This document shows positions 8,630 to 17,039 of a DNA stretch of 30,568 nt, in pieces (the stretch's first letter is position 1; each line of letters starts with the position of its first letter). Location of the stretch: positions 1-30,568 of the forward strand of contig JAEZMI010000017.1 in assembly GCA_023414975.1 (NCBI GenBank), written 5' to 3'. This DNA comes from Pseudomonadota bacterium (GTDB taxonomy: Bacteria; Pseudomonadota; Alphaproteobacteria; Rhizobiales; Xanthobacteraceae). The position numbers were made by a program, and so were the translations under genes. The notes below the pieces were generated by a model, which worked only from the letters and a program-made list of their open reading frames with translations, made no database searches and had not been told where the DNA came from.

Positions 8630-9424
8630 ATGAGCCACAAGCGCACCAACGCCCTTATCTGGATCTGGACGCTGTTCGTCATCGCCGTCATCTACCTGCC
8701 GATCATCTGCGGCGCGCTGGCGAGCTTCAACAAGAGCCGCTATTTCGGCTTTCCGATCAAGGTCTACTCGACCGAATGGTGGGACAAGACCATCGCCTCG
8801 ATCGAGATCGGCATGATCGTGCGGAACTCGATCACGATCGCGCTGCTGGTGACGGTTCTGTCGGTGGCCATCGCCACCTGCGGGGCTCTCGCCTTCGCGC
8901 GCTACGACTGGAAGGGTCGGCGGCTCTATCAGAAGCTCATCATGCTGCCGATCTTCTTTCCGCAGCCGGTGCTGGGCCTCGCCATGCTGCTCGGCTTCAG
9001 CGCCGTCGGCATCCAGACGAGTTGGATGACCGCCGTCTTCGCCCATCTCGTCTGGATCGTGCCGGTTGTCACACTGGTCATCGCGATTCAGGTTTATGGC
9101 TTCGATCCCGCGCTGGAAGAGGCGGCGTTCGATCTCGGCTGCACGCGGCTGCAGGTACTGCGCGAGGTGACGCTCCCCATTCTCTGGCCGGGCATCTGGT
9201 CGGGAATGCTGTTCGCCTTCCTGCTCTCGTGGAGCAATTTCCCGCTGTCGCTCTACACCGCCGGCGCGGACTCGACGATCCCGAAATGGCTCTACGCCAA
9301 GATGGTGGCGGGCTACACCCCCATGGTTCCCGCTCTCGGCACCATGGCGACGCTGGGGGCGGCGATGCTCCTGCTGGTCGGCGGGCTCGCCGGCATCGTC
9401 CTGCGGCGGCGGGCGGCGTCATGA
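8630..9424 (+). CDS. ABC transporter permease, PotC-like
   Basis: This is the second channel subunit, 264 residues with about six membrane segments. The EAA loop reads LEEAAFDLGCTRLQVLREVTLPILWPG, close to the family consensus. GGGAGGCG lies 8-15 bases before the ATG at 8630, and the gene starts 3 bases after the previous stop. Its own stop overlaps the start of the DeoR regulator gene in an ATGA, so transport and regulation are translationally coupled. Confidence 0.92.
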   Translation: MSHKRTNALIWIWTLFVIAVIYLPIICGALASFNKSRYFGFPIKVYSTEWWDKTIASIEIGMIVRNSITIALLVTVLSVAIATCGALAFARYDWKGRRLYQKLIMLPIFFPQPVLGLAMLLGFSAVGIQTSWMTAVFAHLVWIVPVVTLVIAIQVYGFDPALEEAAFDLGCTRLQVLREVTLPILWPGIWSGMLFAFLLSWSNFPLSLYTAGADSTIPKWLYAKMVAGYTPMVPALGTMATLGAAMLLLVGGLAGIVLRRRAAS

Positions 9425-10242
9425 GCGAGGGTGAGGGCAAGACGGCCGAGGAGACCCGGGAGCGTCGACGCCCGCGCCTCGACAAGGCGGGGCGCCATGA
9501 GCGCATCCTTGCCGAGATGATGGCGACGCCGACCCTGCGCGTCGGCGACCTCGCGGCCGACCTCGAAGTGTCCACCGAAACCATCCGGCGCGACCTTTTC
9601 GAACTGCAGGAGCGCGGCCTCATCAACCGCACCTATGGCGGCGCCGTGCGCCCCTTCGCCGCCGAGCCGGCGGTGACGGAACGCCACCACATGATGGTGG
9701 CCGAACGCGAGGCGATCGCCGCGGTGGCGGTCAAGTTCATCAAGCCGAAGGAAGTCATCGCCATCGGCGCGGGAGCGACCACCACCCATGTCGCCCGGCG
9801 CATGGCGGCGGAGTGCCGGGACATCACCGTCATCACCCACTCCTTCTCGGTCGCGACCGTGGTGGCCGCCAATCCGACCATCGACGTCATCATGTGCCCC
9901 GGCCGCTATGATGCGCGCGAGGGCATGATGGTGGGCGCGGAAACCATCGACTTCCTGCAGAACTACAACGTCAACCGGGCCGTTCTCGGCATTTCCGGCA
10001 TCACCACGGACGGCCTCGCCGATGCCGAGGCGCCGGCGGCCTGGGTCTACAAGGCGATGATGAACCGGGCGGCGGAAACCATCGTCGTTTCCGACCACAC
10101 GAAATTCGACGTCGAGGCGCTCGCCATCTGGGCGCGGATTCCCGACATTCAGCGCCTTGTCGCCGATCGCCCTCCGGGCGGCGCGCTCGCGCGGGCGCTG
10201 GCGCGGGCGGGCGTTGAGCTCAACGTGGCGGGCCGGCGATGA
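9421..10242 (+). CDS. DeoR/GlpR-family transcriptional regulator
   Basis: The 273-residue protein has an N-terminal winged helix (about residues 25-80), seen as LRVGDLAADLEVSTETIRRDL followed by LQERGLINRTYGGAVR, the DeoR signature. The C-terminal domain (about 95-255) is the DeoR sensor fold, with IGAGATTTHVARRM as the phosphate-binding loop. Family members are usually repressors relieved by a phosphorylated metabolite. That fits this operon, where the next gene is a small-molecule kinase, but the effector is inferred. The start ATG overlaps the preceding permease stop (ATGA). The frame is open far upstream because it lies over the permease genes; that extension is not coding. The dyad at 5176-5200 is a possible target. 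Confidence 0.92.
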   Translation: MSEGEGKTAEETRERRRPRLDKAGRHERILAEMMATPTLRVGDLAADLEVSTETIRRDLFELQERGLINRTYGGAVRPFAAEPAVTERHHMMVAEREAIAAVAVKFIKPKEVIAIGAGATTTHVARRMAAECRDITVITHSFSVATVVAANPTIDVIMCPGRYDAREGMMVGAETIDFLQNYNVNRAVLGISGITTDGLADAEAPAAWVYKAMMNRAAETIVVSDHTKFDVEALAIWARIPDIQRLVADRPPGGALARALARAGVELNVAGRR

Positions 10243-10326
10243 ACCGCGGTGACATCGCTGAGCCTGCCATGGCGCGCCGCCGACCTCGTCGTGCCGACGA
10301 AACTTCACGTGCCCTGAAAGTTGCCC

Positions 10327-11364
10327 ATGACACAGCCCATGTATGACGATGCGTTCCTGGCGAAGCTGGAGGCGGGCCTGCGGGGCGCCCTGCCCTTCTG
10401 GGGCCTGTCGGACGCCACTGAGCTGAAGCTGCTCACCATTTCGGAGAACGCGACCTTCCGCGCACATGACCCGTCAACCGGACGCGATGTCGTTTTCCGT
10501 GTCCACCGGCCGGGCTACCATACGCGCGCCGAGATCGAATCCGAGCTCGCCTGGCTCACCGCCCTCGGGCAGGACGGCGTGGTGGCGACGCTCACTCCCG
10601 TGCCGAAGACCGACGGTTCGCTGATCGCCGACATTGATGATGAAGGCACGAAGCGCCATGCCGTCGCCTTCGAGCTGGTGTCGGGAAGCGAACCCGCCGA
10701 GGGCGAAGACCTGCCGCGCTGGTTCCGGGAACTCGGCGCCATCAATGCCCGCCTGCACGCCCACGCCAGGAGCTGGCAGCCACCGGAAGGCTTCGTGCGT
10801 AAACGGTGGGACTATGACGCCATGCTCGGCAAGGTCATGCTCTGGGGCGACTGGCGCGCGGCGCTTGGCCTCACCGACGAGGGTCGCGCGGTTCTGGAGC
10901 GCACCGCGCTCGTCCTGCACGACCTCGTGGACGCCTATGGCACGTCGCCGGACCGCTTCGGGCTGGTCCATGCCGATATGCGGGTCGCCAATCTGCTGGT
11001 CGACGGCGACCGGCTGTCGGTGATCGATTTCGACGATTGCGGCTTCTCCTGGTATCTCTACGACTTCGCCGCGGCCATCAGCTTCGTCGAGCACGAGCCC
11101 TATATCCCGCAGCTTCAGGCGGCCTGGATCGAGGGCTATCGCACCGTCGCGCCTCTCACGGACGCGGAGTGCGCGATCCTGCCGGTGTTCATCATGCTGC
11201 GCCGGATGCTGCTCACCGCATGGGTCGCGTCCCATGCCGAAACGCCGACGGCCCAGGCAATGGGCGAGGCCTATACGGAGGGGACGGTCGCGCTCGCCCG
11301 CGCCTTCCTCGCCACCTATGACCCGGCTGAACCGGCCGCGGACAGTGCGAGGGCCGTATCATGA
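10327..11364 (+). CDS. APH-fold small-molecule kinase (hydroxylysine-kinase/homoserine-kinase-like)
   Basis: The 345-residue protein has the aminoglycoside phosphotransferase/choline kinase fold. The catalytic loop is LVHADMRVANLL, with His215, Asp217 as catalytic base and Asn222 binding Mg. The DFG-equivalent is IDFDDCGF with Asp234. Upstream, SENATFRAHD and DVVFRVHRPGY supply the nucleotide loop and the lysine-like strand (Arg here in place of the usual Lys). The overall pattern resembles the RdoA/SrkA, homoserine kinase II and HYKK group. It would phosphorylate a hydroxyl of a small amine or amino acid. Its stop overlaps the start of the phospho-lyase-like gene in ATGA, strong evidence for consecutive steps. 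The ATG at 10327 is preferred over an in-frame TTG at 10321; neither has a strong ribosome site. A protein kinase role is less likely in this context. Confidence 0.87.
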   Translation: MTQPMYDDAFLAKLEAGLRGALPFWGLSDATELKLLTISENATFRAHDPSTGRDVVFRVHRPGYHTRAEIESELAWLTALGQDGVVATLTPVPKTDGSLIADIDDEGTKRHAVAFELVSGSEPAEGEDLPRWFRELGAINARLHAHARSWQPPEGFVRKRWDYDAMLGKVMLWGDWRAALGLTDEGRAVLERTALVLHDLVDAYGTSPDRFGLVHADMRVANLLVDGDRLSVIDFDDCGFSWYLYDFAAAISFVEHEPYIPQLQAAWIEGYRTVAPLTDAECAILPVFIMLRRMLLTAWVASHAETPTAQAMGEAYTEGTVALARAFLATYDPAEPAADSARAVS

Positions 11365-12674
11365 CGAGCCGCGAACTTCAGATTCTCTCGCTCAACGCCT
11401 TCGATGGCGCGGGTGGGAGCCTTGCCCCGGACATCGCCGCCCTCGTCGAACGCCGCAAGAAGAGCTACGGCGCGGCTTCCGTGCTGTTCTACGAGGAGCC
11501 GCTGAAGATCGTCCGCGCCGAGGGCGCCTATCTCTACGCCTCGGACGGGCGCGGCTATCTCGACTTCTACAATAACGTGCCGACCGTCGGACACTGTCAC
11601 CCCAAGGTGGTGGAAGCCGTGCGCCAGCAGATCGGCGCGTTCAACATCCATTCGCGCTATCTGTTCGACGTGGCGCACGACTATGCCGAGAAGTTGCTCG
11701 CCACCTTTCCGGCACCGCTGAGCAATCTCGTTCTCGCCTGCACCGGCTCGGAGGCGAACGACCTCGCCCTGCGCATGGCCAAACGCCAGAGCGGCGGCAC
11801 CGGCTTTGTGGTGACGCGCACCGCCTATCACGGCAACACGGCGGCGGTGACGGAGGTCTCCCCCTCCTCCTACAAGCGCGGCGCCCCGCCGGCGCATGTG
11901 CGCCTCGTGCCGCCGCCGGATCCGGCGCTGTTCGGCAACAATGTCGCGCAGGGCTTCGCAGACGCGGTCGCCGACGCCATCGCCGCCATGGAAGCGGACG
12001 GCATCAAGTTCGCCGGCCTGCTGGTCGATACCATCTTCTCCTCGGACGGCGTCTATGCCGACCCGCCGGGCTTTCTTGCCGCGGCAGTCGAAGTGGCGCA
12101 CAAGGCCGGCGGCCTGTTCATTGCCGATGAGGTCCAGCCCGGTTTCGGGCGCACCGGCGCCGGGATGTGGGGCTTTTCGCGCCACGGGCTAACCCCGGAC
12201 ATCGTCACGATGGGCAAGCCCATGGGCAATGGCTACCCCATTGCGGGTGTGGTGACGAGGCCGGAGATCCTTTCCGATTTCTGCGACGATTTCGGCTACT
12301 TCAACACCTTCGCCGCCAGCCCCGTCGCCACCGCCGCCGCCCTGGCGGTACTTGAAGCGATTGAGGAGGACGGGCTGATCGCCAACGCCGCGAAAGTCGG
12401 CCGGCATCTCACGGCGCGCCTGAAGCATCTTCAGGCCAGGGCGCCGATCACGGCGGTGCGCGGCGCCGGACTCTATCTCGGCGTCGAGTTCGGCGATGAG
12501 AACGGGCCGACGCCGGACGTCGCCAAGCACCTCATCAATGGCCTGCGCCAGCGCGGCATTCTCATCGGCGCCGCCGGCCAGTTCGGCAATGTGCTGAAGA
12601 TCCGCCCCCCGCTTTGCGTCACCACCGACCATGCGGACGAACTGGTGGACGCCATGGCGGAGTTGCTCGCCTAG
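11361..12674 (+). CDS. class III PLP enzyme, AGXT2L-type phospho-lyase candidate
   Basis: The 437-residue protein is a fold type I, class III aminotransferase homologue. The PLP lysine is Lys286 in TMGKPMGNGYP, the aspartate pairing with the PLP ring is Asp256 in IADEVQPGFGR, and the phosphate loop TGSEAND is at 128-134. NNVPTVGHCHP at 71-81, the HSRYLFD stretch and FGYFNTFAASPV resemble the human phospho-lyases ETNPPL (AGXT2L1) and PHYKPL (AGXT2L2) more than ordinary omega-aminotransferases. Those enzymes remove phosphate and ammonia from phosphoethanolamine or 5-phosphohydroxylysine, giving an aldehyde or semialdehyde. It directly overlaps an APH-fold kinase gene, the partner expected for such a lyase. 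An ordinary transaminase activity on an amine remains possible. It is the last gene of the operon and faces cbiZ across 45 bases. Confidence 0.88.
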   Translation: MTSRELQILSLNAFDGAGGSLAPDIAALVERRKKSYGAASVLFYEEPLKIVRAEGAYLYASDGRGYLDFYNNVPTVGHCHPKVVEAVRQQIGAFNIHSRYLFDVAHDYAEKLLATFPAPLSNLVLACTGSEANDLALRMAKRQSGGTGFVVTRTAYHGNTAAVTEVSPSSYKRGAPPAHVRLVPPPDPALFGNNVAQGFADAVADAIAAMEADGIKFAGLLVDTIFSSDGVYADPPGFLAAAVEVAHKAGGLFIADEVQPGFGRTGAGMWGFSRHGLTPDIVTMGKPMGNGYPIAGVVTRPEILSDFCDDFGYFNTFAASPVATAAALAVLEAIEEDGLIANAAKVGRHLTARLKHLQARAPITAVRGAGLYLGVEFGDENGPTPDVAKHLINGLRQRGILIGAAGQFGNVLKIRPPLCVTTDHADELVDAMAELLA

Positions 12675-12675
12675 A

Positions 12676-12695
12676 GCAGGCGCCGATCAGCCTGC
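12676..12695. terminator. small hairpin between convergent genes
   Basis: GCAGGC (12676-12681) pairs with GCCTGC (12690-12695) across an 8-base loop, starting 2 bases after the phospho-lyase stop. There is no T run, so it is a weak terminator candidate for either strand. Confidence 0.35.
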
Positions 12696-12719
12696 ACCGC
12701 CGGGGGACCGGATCGCGCA

Positions 12720-13418
12720 CTAATCCCGCGCGGGCGGCGCGTCGATCCAGTCGGCCGCCGCCTGCCGCACGGCGTCGAGCACGCAAGCCCCAACCGCCTC
12801 GCCGATCGCCGTGTGCATGCCGGCATAGGGCGCGCCGGCATAAGGTTCGCCATCAGGCGCGGCGGGCGCGGCCATCACCACACAATCCGTCCCCGTGCCG
12901 GTGACGGCCTCGCTCATCCCCGACGCCCGGTAGCCCGCCTCCACCAGCGCGACGGTGCGCGCCTGCACCACCAGCGCACTCGCTTCCACCAGGGCGGCAT
13001 CGGTCAGCGGGCGGTCGACATAGGCGAGAATATTGATGGTTCCCGCCCCCTCCCGCGTCCGATCCCTCTGTGCCGTCACCCGCCGGGCGCCGATCCTCTC
13101 GCCATTGCGCAAACCGAGCGTGACGATGGAGCCTGCGCGCACGCCCTCCACCTTCGCCGTGCCACAGACATAGGACGCGACGTCGCGCGCGGTGAGCATC
13201 GCCACCGCCGCGTCGAGCCCCGCCGCCGCGAGCTCCCCGGCGAACCAGCGATCCGCGTCGACCTCCGGCCCCAGCTCCCCCGGGCCCACCTCACGCCAGA
13301 CCACCGTCTGCGCCGTCACGAAGCCCGGCCGGCGCGGGGCCCAACTCACCATCCGGTGCGGCGCGCCGAAGCGCACCGTCAGCCAGGGCCGACGGCAATC
13401 GATGGCGAGCATGCTCAC
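12720..13418 (-). CDS. cbiZ: adenosylcobinamide amidohydrolase CbiZ
   Basis: The 232-residue protein belongs to the CbiZ family, which cleaves the aminopropanol side chain of adenosylcobinamide to give adenosylcobyric acid, so that imported incomplete corrinoids can be rebuilt into cobalamin. The key match is the EAVTGTGTDCVVMA stretch around residues 170-183, followed by the HTAIGEAVG segment, both characteristic of the family. The gene starts with GTG at 13418, whose codon overlaps the stop of the M32 peptidase gene as GTGA; an ATG two codons later (13412) is an alternative. There is no riboswitch directly before it. With cbiM 9 kb away under a cobalamin riboswitch it points to both cobalt uptake and corrinoid salvage in this organism. 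Confidence 0.85.
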   Translation of the reverse strand: MSMLAIDCRRPWLTVRFGAPHRMVSWAPRRPGFVTAQTVVWREVGPGELGPEVDADRWFAGELAAAGLDAAVAMLTARDVASYVCGTAKVEGVRAGSIVTLGLRNGERIGARRVTAQRDRTREGAGTINILAYVDRPLTDAALVEASALVVQARTVALVEAGYRASGMSEAVTGTGTDCVVMAAPAAPDGEPYAGAPYAGMHTAIGEAVGACVLDAVRQAAADWIDAPPARD

Positions 13419-14908
13419 GCCTGGTCCAGATAGCGGCGCGCCAGATGCGCCTTGAACACCCCGGCATCGAGAGGCCGGCCGGTGGCGCGGGTCAGCAGGT
13501 CATCCGTGGCATGGAGCGAGCCCTGGCCATGGATATGGGCGCGCAGCCAGCCGACCAGCGGGGCGAAGTCGCCCCGTGCAATGCCCGGCAGAACGTCCGG
13601 CTCGGCCCGGCAGGCGGCGTCGAACAGCTGTGCCGCCGTCATGGCGCCCAGCGTGTAAGTCGGGAAATAGCCCCAGCCCCCGCTCGGCCAGTGAATGTCC
13701 TGCAGGCAACCCAGCCGGTCATTGGGCGGGACGATACCGATGAGATCCCGCATCCCCGCATTCCAGGCGATGGGCAGGTCGCTCAGCGGCAGGTCGCCGG
13801 CAATCATCGCCTTTTCCAGCCGGTAGCGCAGTATCACATGGGCGGGGTAGGTCACCTCGTCGGCATCGACCCGGATGAAGCCGCGCTCGACCCGCGTGTA
13901 GCGCCGCCAAAGGCCCTCCGCCTCCCAGCCCGGTCCCAACCCGCCAAACGCCTCACGCATCAGCGGCGCGGCGAAGTCGAGGAAAGAGCGTGAGCGGCAG
14001 GCCTGCATCTCCATGATGAGCGACTGGCTCTCATGCACGCTCATGCCCCGCGCCTGGCCGACCGGCTGGTTCATATAGGCGGCCGGACGGCCCTGCTCGT
14101 AGAGCGCGTGGCCGGTTTCATGGATCACGCCCATCAGCGCCTTGCTGAAATCGGCCTCGTCATAGCGGGTGGTGATGCGCACATCATGATCCGCCCCGCC
14201 GCAGAACGGGTGCGCGGAGACGTCCAGCCGTCCGCGATCGAAGTCATAGCCGAGCGCGGCCATGATCTTCAGCCCGAGCTGGCGCTGCGCCTCGACGGGG
14301 AACGGGCCCTCCGGCACGGGCGGTTCCGGGCGGCGGGCCTGCGCGGCCAGCGCCTCCTCGGTGAAGCCGGGCAAAAACGCCGCCAGATCGTCGAACAGCG
14401 CGTCGATCTGCGCGGAGCGCCCGCCAGGCTCGTAATCGTTCAGCAGCGCGTCGTAGACGGAGAGGCCGAGCTTCTCACCCTTGGCGACGCCGGCCTCGCG
14501 CTGCAGCTTGAGCACCTCTTCGAGCCGTGGCCGAAGGGCGGGAAAGTCCGAGGTCTCCCGCGCGCTGCGCCACGCCATTTCGCAGGCGGAAATGGCCCGG
14601 CTGGTGGCGGCGACGAGATCGGCGGGCAGCGCGGTCTGAATGGTCCAGCTTCGGCGGATCTCGCGCAGATTGGCACGCTCCCAGTCGCCCAGATCAGCCT
14701 CGCCTTCCGCAGCGTCGAGCCAATCGCTGACGCGCGGATCGACGGCCATCTCATGCGCCATCACCCGCAAGAGCGCCATGCTGTCGGCCCGCGAGGCCGC
14801 CGCGCCCTTGGGCATCATCACATCGCTGTCCCATTGCAGGATGCCGATGGCGTTGGAGAGAGCGGAAAGGCGGCCAAAGTGATCGGCAAGCTGGGCATAG
14901 GCACTCAT
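13415..14908 (-). CDS. M32-family (Taq-type) metallocarboxypeptidase
   Basis: The 497-residue product is a cytoplasmic zinc carboxypeptidase of family M32, which trims residues from peptide C-termini. The zinc motif HETGH is at residues 263-267 and the third ligand region HESQS follows at 292-296, as in Taq/Pfu carboxypeptidase. The family patterns LQWDSDVMMPKGA near residue 25, DVRITTR before the zinc site and GWGYFPTYTLGAM near the end are all present. The length matches the family (about 500). The ATG at 14908 has GGAG 7-8 bases ahead; the frame is open to 14947 but the extra residues are unlike the family. The last codons overlap the cbiZ start. A LysR gene lies 72 bases upstream on the same strand. 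Confidence 0.95.
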   Translation of the reverse strand: MSAYAQLADHFGRLSALSNAIGILQWDSDVMMPKGAAASRADSMALLRVMAHEMAVDPRVSDWLDAAEGEADLGDWERANLREIRRSWTIQTALPADLVAATSRAISACEMAWRSARETSDFPALRPRLEEVLKLQREAGVAKGEKLGLSVYDALLNDYEPGGRSAQIDALFDDLAAFLPGFTEEALAAQARRPEPPVPEGPFPVEAQRQLGLKIMAALGYDFDRGRLDVSAHPFCGGADHDVRITTRYDEADFSKALMGVIHETGHALYEQGRPAAYMNQPVGQARGMSVHESQSLIMEMQACRSRSFLDFAAPLMREAFGGLGPGWEAEGLWRRYTRVERGFIRVDADEVTYPAHVILRYRLEKAMIAGDLPLSDLPIAWNAGMRDLIGIVPPNDRLGCLQDIHWPSGGWGYFPTYTLGAMTAAQLFDAACRAEPDVLPGIARGDFAPLVGWLRAHIHGQGSLHATDDLLTRATGRPLDAGVFKAHLARRYLDQA

Positions 14909-14980
14909 CGGGCGGCTCCGGGGCACACGTGATGTCCCTTCCTTCACGCAGTTGCGGCGGCGGTCAACGCCAATCGCGCA

Positions 14981-15862
14981 TCAGGCCGCCCGCGCGCCGA
15001 GCGTCGACGCCAGATTTTCGGTCAGAAACTCGACCAGCGGCCGGATGAACTCGCCCGCCGCCCGCTCCTCGCCGAGCAGCACGATCTCGGTCATGGGCAG
15101 GGCCGGCCAGTGCTCCGGCGGGGTGAGAACCTTCAGGTCCGGCCCGGCGAAGGAACGCCCGAGCGCGGTCACGCCGAGGCCGCCGGCCACCGCGGCGCGG
15201 ATCCCGGTGAGGCTGGAGGCGGTACAGGCGGCGAACCAGCCGCGCGCCACCCGCTCCAACGCCCCGATCATCACTTCGCGATAGGCGCAGGGGGGCGGCA
15301 GCAGCACCAGCGGCACGGGGCGGGAAAGCTCCGGCTCGTAGCCATTGGCGGCGAGCCAGACCAGCGGCTCGCGCCAGATTACCCGCCCACGCTTCGTGTG
15401 GCCGCCCTTCTTGGCGATCACCGCGTCGAGGCCGCCCGCCTCATGCGCGGCGAGCAGGTCGCAGCTCAGCCCGGTGCGCAGTTCCAGATGCAAGCCGGGA
15501 TAGAGCCGCTGGAAGCGCGCCAGCATTCCGGGCAACAGCGTTGGCATGAAATCCTCGGCGACGCCGAGCCGGAGAGTCCCGACCTTCGGCTCCAGCAGCG
15601 TCCGCACGGCGACATCGTTCACCTCGATCATGCGACGGGCCACCGCCAGCAGCCGCTCGCCATCGAGCGTGAGCGTCAACGACCGGCTGTTGCGCTCGAA
15701 GACGCGCCGGCCGATCAGCTCCTCAAGCCGCATCACCTTCTGGCTCACGGCGGATTGCGAGCGCCCCACGATATCGGCCGCCGCGGTGAAGCTGCCGGTT
15801 TCGGCGACGGCGACGAAGGCGCGCAGAAGGTCGAGTTCAAGATCGGGATAGCGCATGACCAT
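14981..15862 (-). CDS. LysR-family transcriptional regulator
   Basis: The 293-residue product has an N-terminal winged helix-turn-helix: LDLLRAFVAVAETGSFTAAA, then RSQSAVSQKVMRLEE and GRRVFERNSRSLTLT, textbook LysR. The effector domain follows from about residue 95 (GTLRLGVAEDF). It diverges from an alcohol dehydrogenase/quinone reductase gene, and a dyad at 15866-15885 lies just before its start, the usual LysR arrangement of autoregulation plus activation of the neighbour. The start could be the ATG at 15862 or the one at 15856 (MRYPDLEL); neither has a strong ribosome site. The inducing ligand is unknown. It may also read through into the peptidase-cbiZ pair downstream. Confidence 0.93.
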   Translation of the reverse strand: MVMRYPDLELDLLRAFVAVAETGSFTAAADIVGRSQSAVSQKVMRLEELIGRRVFERNSRSLTLTLDGERLLAVARRMIEVNDVAVRTLLEPKVGTLRLGVAEDFMPTLLPGMLARFQRLYPGLHLELRTGLSCDLLAAHEAGGLDAVIAKKGGHTKRGRVIWREPLVWLAANGYEPELSRPVPLVLLPPPCAYREVMIGALERVARGWFAACTASSLTGIRAAVAGGLGVTALGRSFAGPDLKVLTPPEHWPALPMTEIVLLGEERAAGEFIRPLVEFLTENLASTLGARAA

Positions 15863-15865
15863 TCG

Positions 15866-15885
15866 ATTTCCAGCTAGGTGGAATT
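15866..15885. promoter_or_regulatory. LysR-type operator candidate
   Basis: ATTTCCA (15866-15872) and TGGAATT (15879-15885) form an inverted repeat with six of seven positions matching and a 6-base spacer. It sits in the 112-base region between the divergent LysR and oxidoreductase genes, 4 bases from the LysR start, as expected for an autoregulatory site. Confidence 0.5.
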
Positions 15886-15974
15886 AGAACTATGCGTTGG
15901 CCTTCTTGCAGGCAAGCCCACATCCTCGCCGCCGATCCATCCCGCGCCGTCCGGCGCCACCGAGGTTTGCCATC

Positions 15975-16988
15975 ATGAAGGCCATCGGCTTCACCGCCCC
16001 CCATCCCATCGACGCGCCCGAGGCGCTGCTCGATCTCGATCTGCCCACCCCTGTCCTGCGCCCGCGCGACCTGCTGGTCCGCGTCGAAGGCGTGTCGGTC
16101 AATCCGGCCGATGTGAAGATCCGCGCAAGCGCGACCCCACCGGCCGGCGAGCCCCGTATCCTCGGCTTCGACGCGGTCGGCACCGTCGAAGCCGTGGGGC
16201 CGGAGGTGTCGCTGTTCAGGCCGGGCGACGCGGTGTTCTACGCCGGCGCCATCGACCGGCCGGGCAGCAATGCCGAGCTTCAGGCGGTGGATGAGCGCAT
16301 CGTCGGCCGCCGCCCGAAGAGCCTCACCACCGCCGAGGCGGCCGCCCTGCCGCTCACCGCCATCACCGCCTGGGAACTGCTCTTCGACCGGCTGCGCGTG
16401 CCCTATGGCGTGAAAGCGCCGGGCGGCGCGCTGCTCATTGTCAATGGCGCGGGCGGGGTGGGCTCCATCCTCATCCAGCTCGCCCGCAAGCTCACCGGCC
16501 TCACGGTCATCGCCACCGCCTCGCGGCCGGAGACCGTCGCCTGGGTGGAGGCGATGGGCGCCCATCACGTCATCGATCACCGCGGGAAGCTGGACGAGGA
16601 ACTGCGTCGTATCGGCATCCCTGAGGTGCAGTATGTGGCCGGCCTCACCGGCACCGAGCAGCATCTGCCCGCCATCATCAACGCGCTGGCGCCACAGGGC
16701 GCGCTGGCGCTGATCGACGATCCGGACGTGCTCGACATCGCCCCGATGAAGCGCAAGAGCCTGTCGGTGCATTGGGAACTCATGTTCACCCGCCCGCTCT
16801 TCACGACGCAGGACATGATCCGCCAGCACCATCTGCTGAACGAGGTGGCGGACCTCGTGGACGCGGGCGTGCTGCGCACGACGGTGAAGGAGGATCTCGG
16901 CCCGATCACCGCCGCCAATCTGCGCCGCGCCCATCGTCTCGTGGAGAGCGGACGCAGCATCGGCAAAGCGGTGCTCACCGGCTTCTGA
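15975..16988 (+). CDS. zinc-type alcohol dehydrogenase-like / NADPH:quinone reductase
   Basis: The 337-residue product is a medium-chain reductase of the quinone oxidoreductase branch. The GroES-like N-terminal domain contains VSVNPADVKIR and ILGFDAVGTVEAVG. The Rossmann motif is VNGAGGVGSILIQLAR near residues 156-171, and the C-terminal HRLVESGRSIGKAVL is usual. The structural-zinc cysteines and catalytic-zinc ligands of true alcohol dehydrogenases are missing, so it probably reduces quinones or activated carbonyls with NADPH. The ATG at 15975 has GAGG about 10 bases ahead; an in-frame ATG at 15897 would lie too close to the LysR promoter and the added residues are unlike the family. The divergent LysR gene very likely controls it. 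Confidence 0.92.
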   Translation: MKAIGFTAPHPIDAPEALLDLDLPTPVLRPRDLLVRVEGVSVNPADVKIRASATPPAGEPRILGFDAVGTVEAVGPEVSLFRPGDAVFYAGAIDRPGSNAELQAVDERIVGRRPKSLTTAEAAALPLTAITAWELLFDRLRVPYGVKAPGGALLIVNGAGGVGSILIQLARKLTGLTVIATASRPETVAWVEAMGAHHVIDHRGKLDEELRRIGIPEVQYVAGLTGTEQHLPAIINALAPQGALALIDDPDVLDIAPMKRKSLSVHWELMFTRPLFTTQDMIRQHHLLNEVADLVDAGVLRTTVKEDLGPITAANLRRAHRLVESGRSIGKAVLTGF

Positions 16989-17019
16989 CGCGGGATGCCG
17001 TCGAGGACGCCCGCCGCGT

Positions 17020-17038
17020 GGGCGCCGCTCGGGCGCCC
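17020..17038. terminator. hairpin between convergent genes
   Basis: GGGCGCC (17020-17026) pairs with GGCGCCC (17032-17038) over a 5-base loop, between the ends of the oxidoreductase gene (16988) and the HPP/CBS gene (17040). It lacks a T run. Confidence 0.4.
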
Positions 17039-17039
17039 G

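Noticed and set aside
7957..9420. Extension of the DeoR frame upstream to 761 codons
   Set aside because: The upstream part overlies the two permease genes in another frame and has Arg/His-rich shadow composition; the ATGA overlap at 9421 marks the real start.
10327..11364. Aminoglycoside resistance kinase
   Set aside because: The fold is shared, but the overlap with a PLP enzyme and position in a catabolic ABC operon favour a metabolic kinase.
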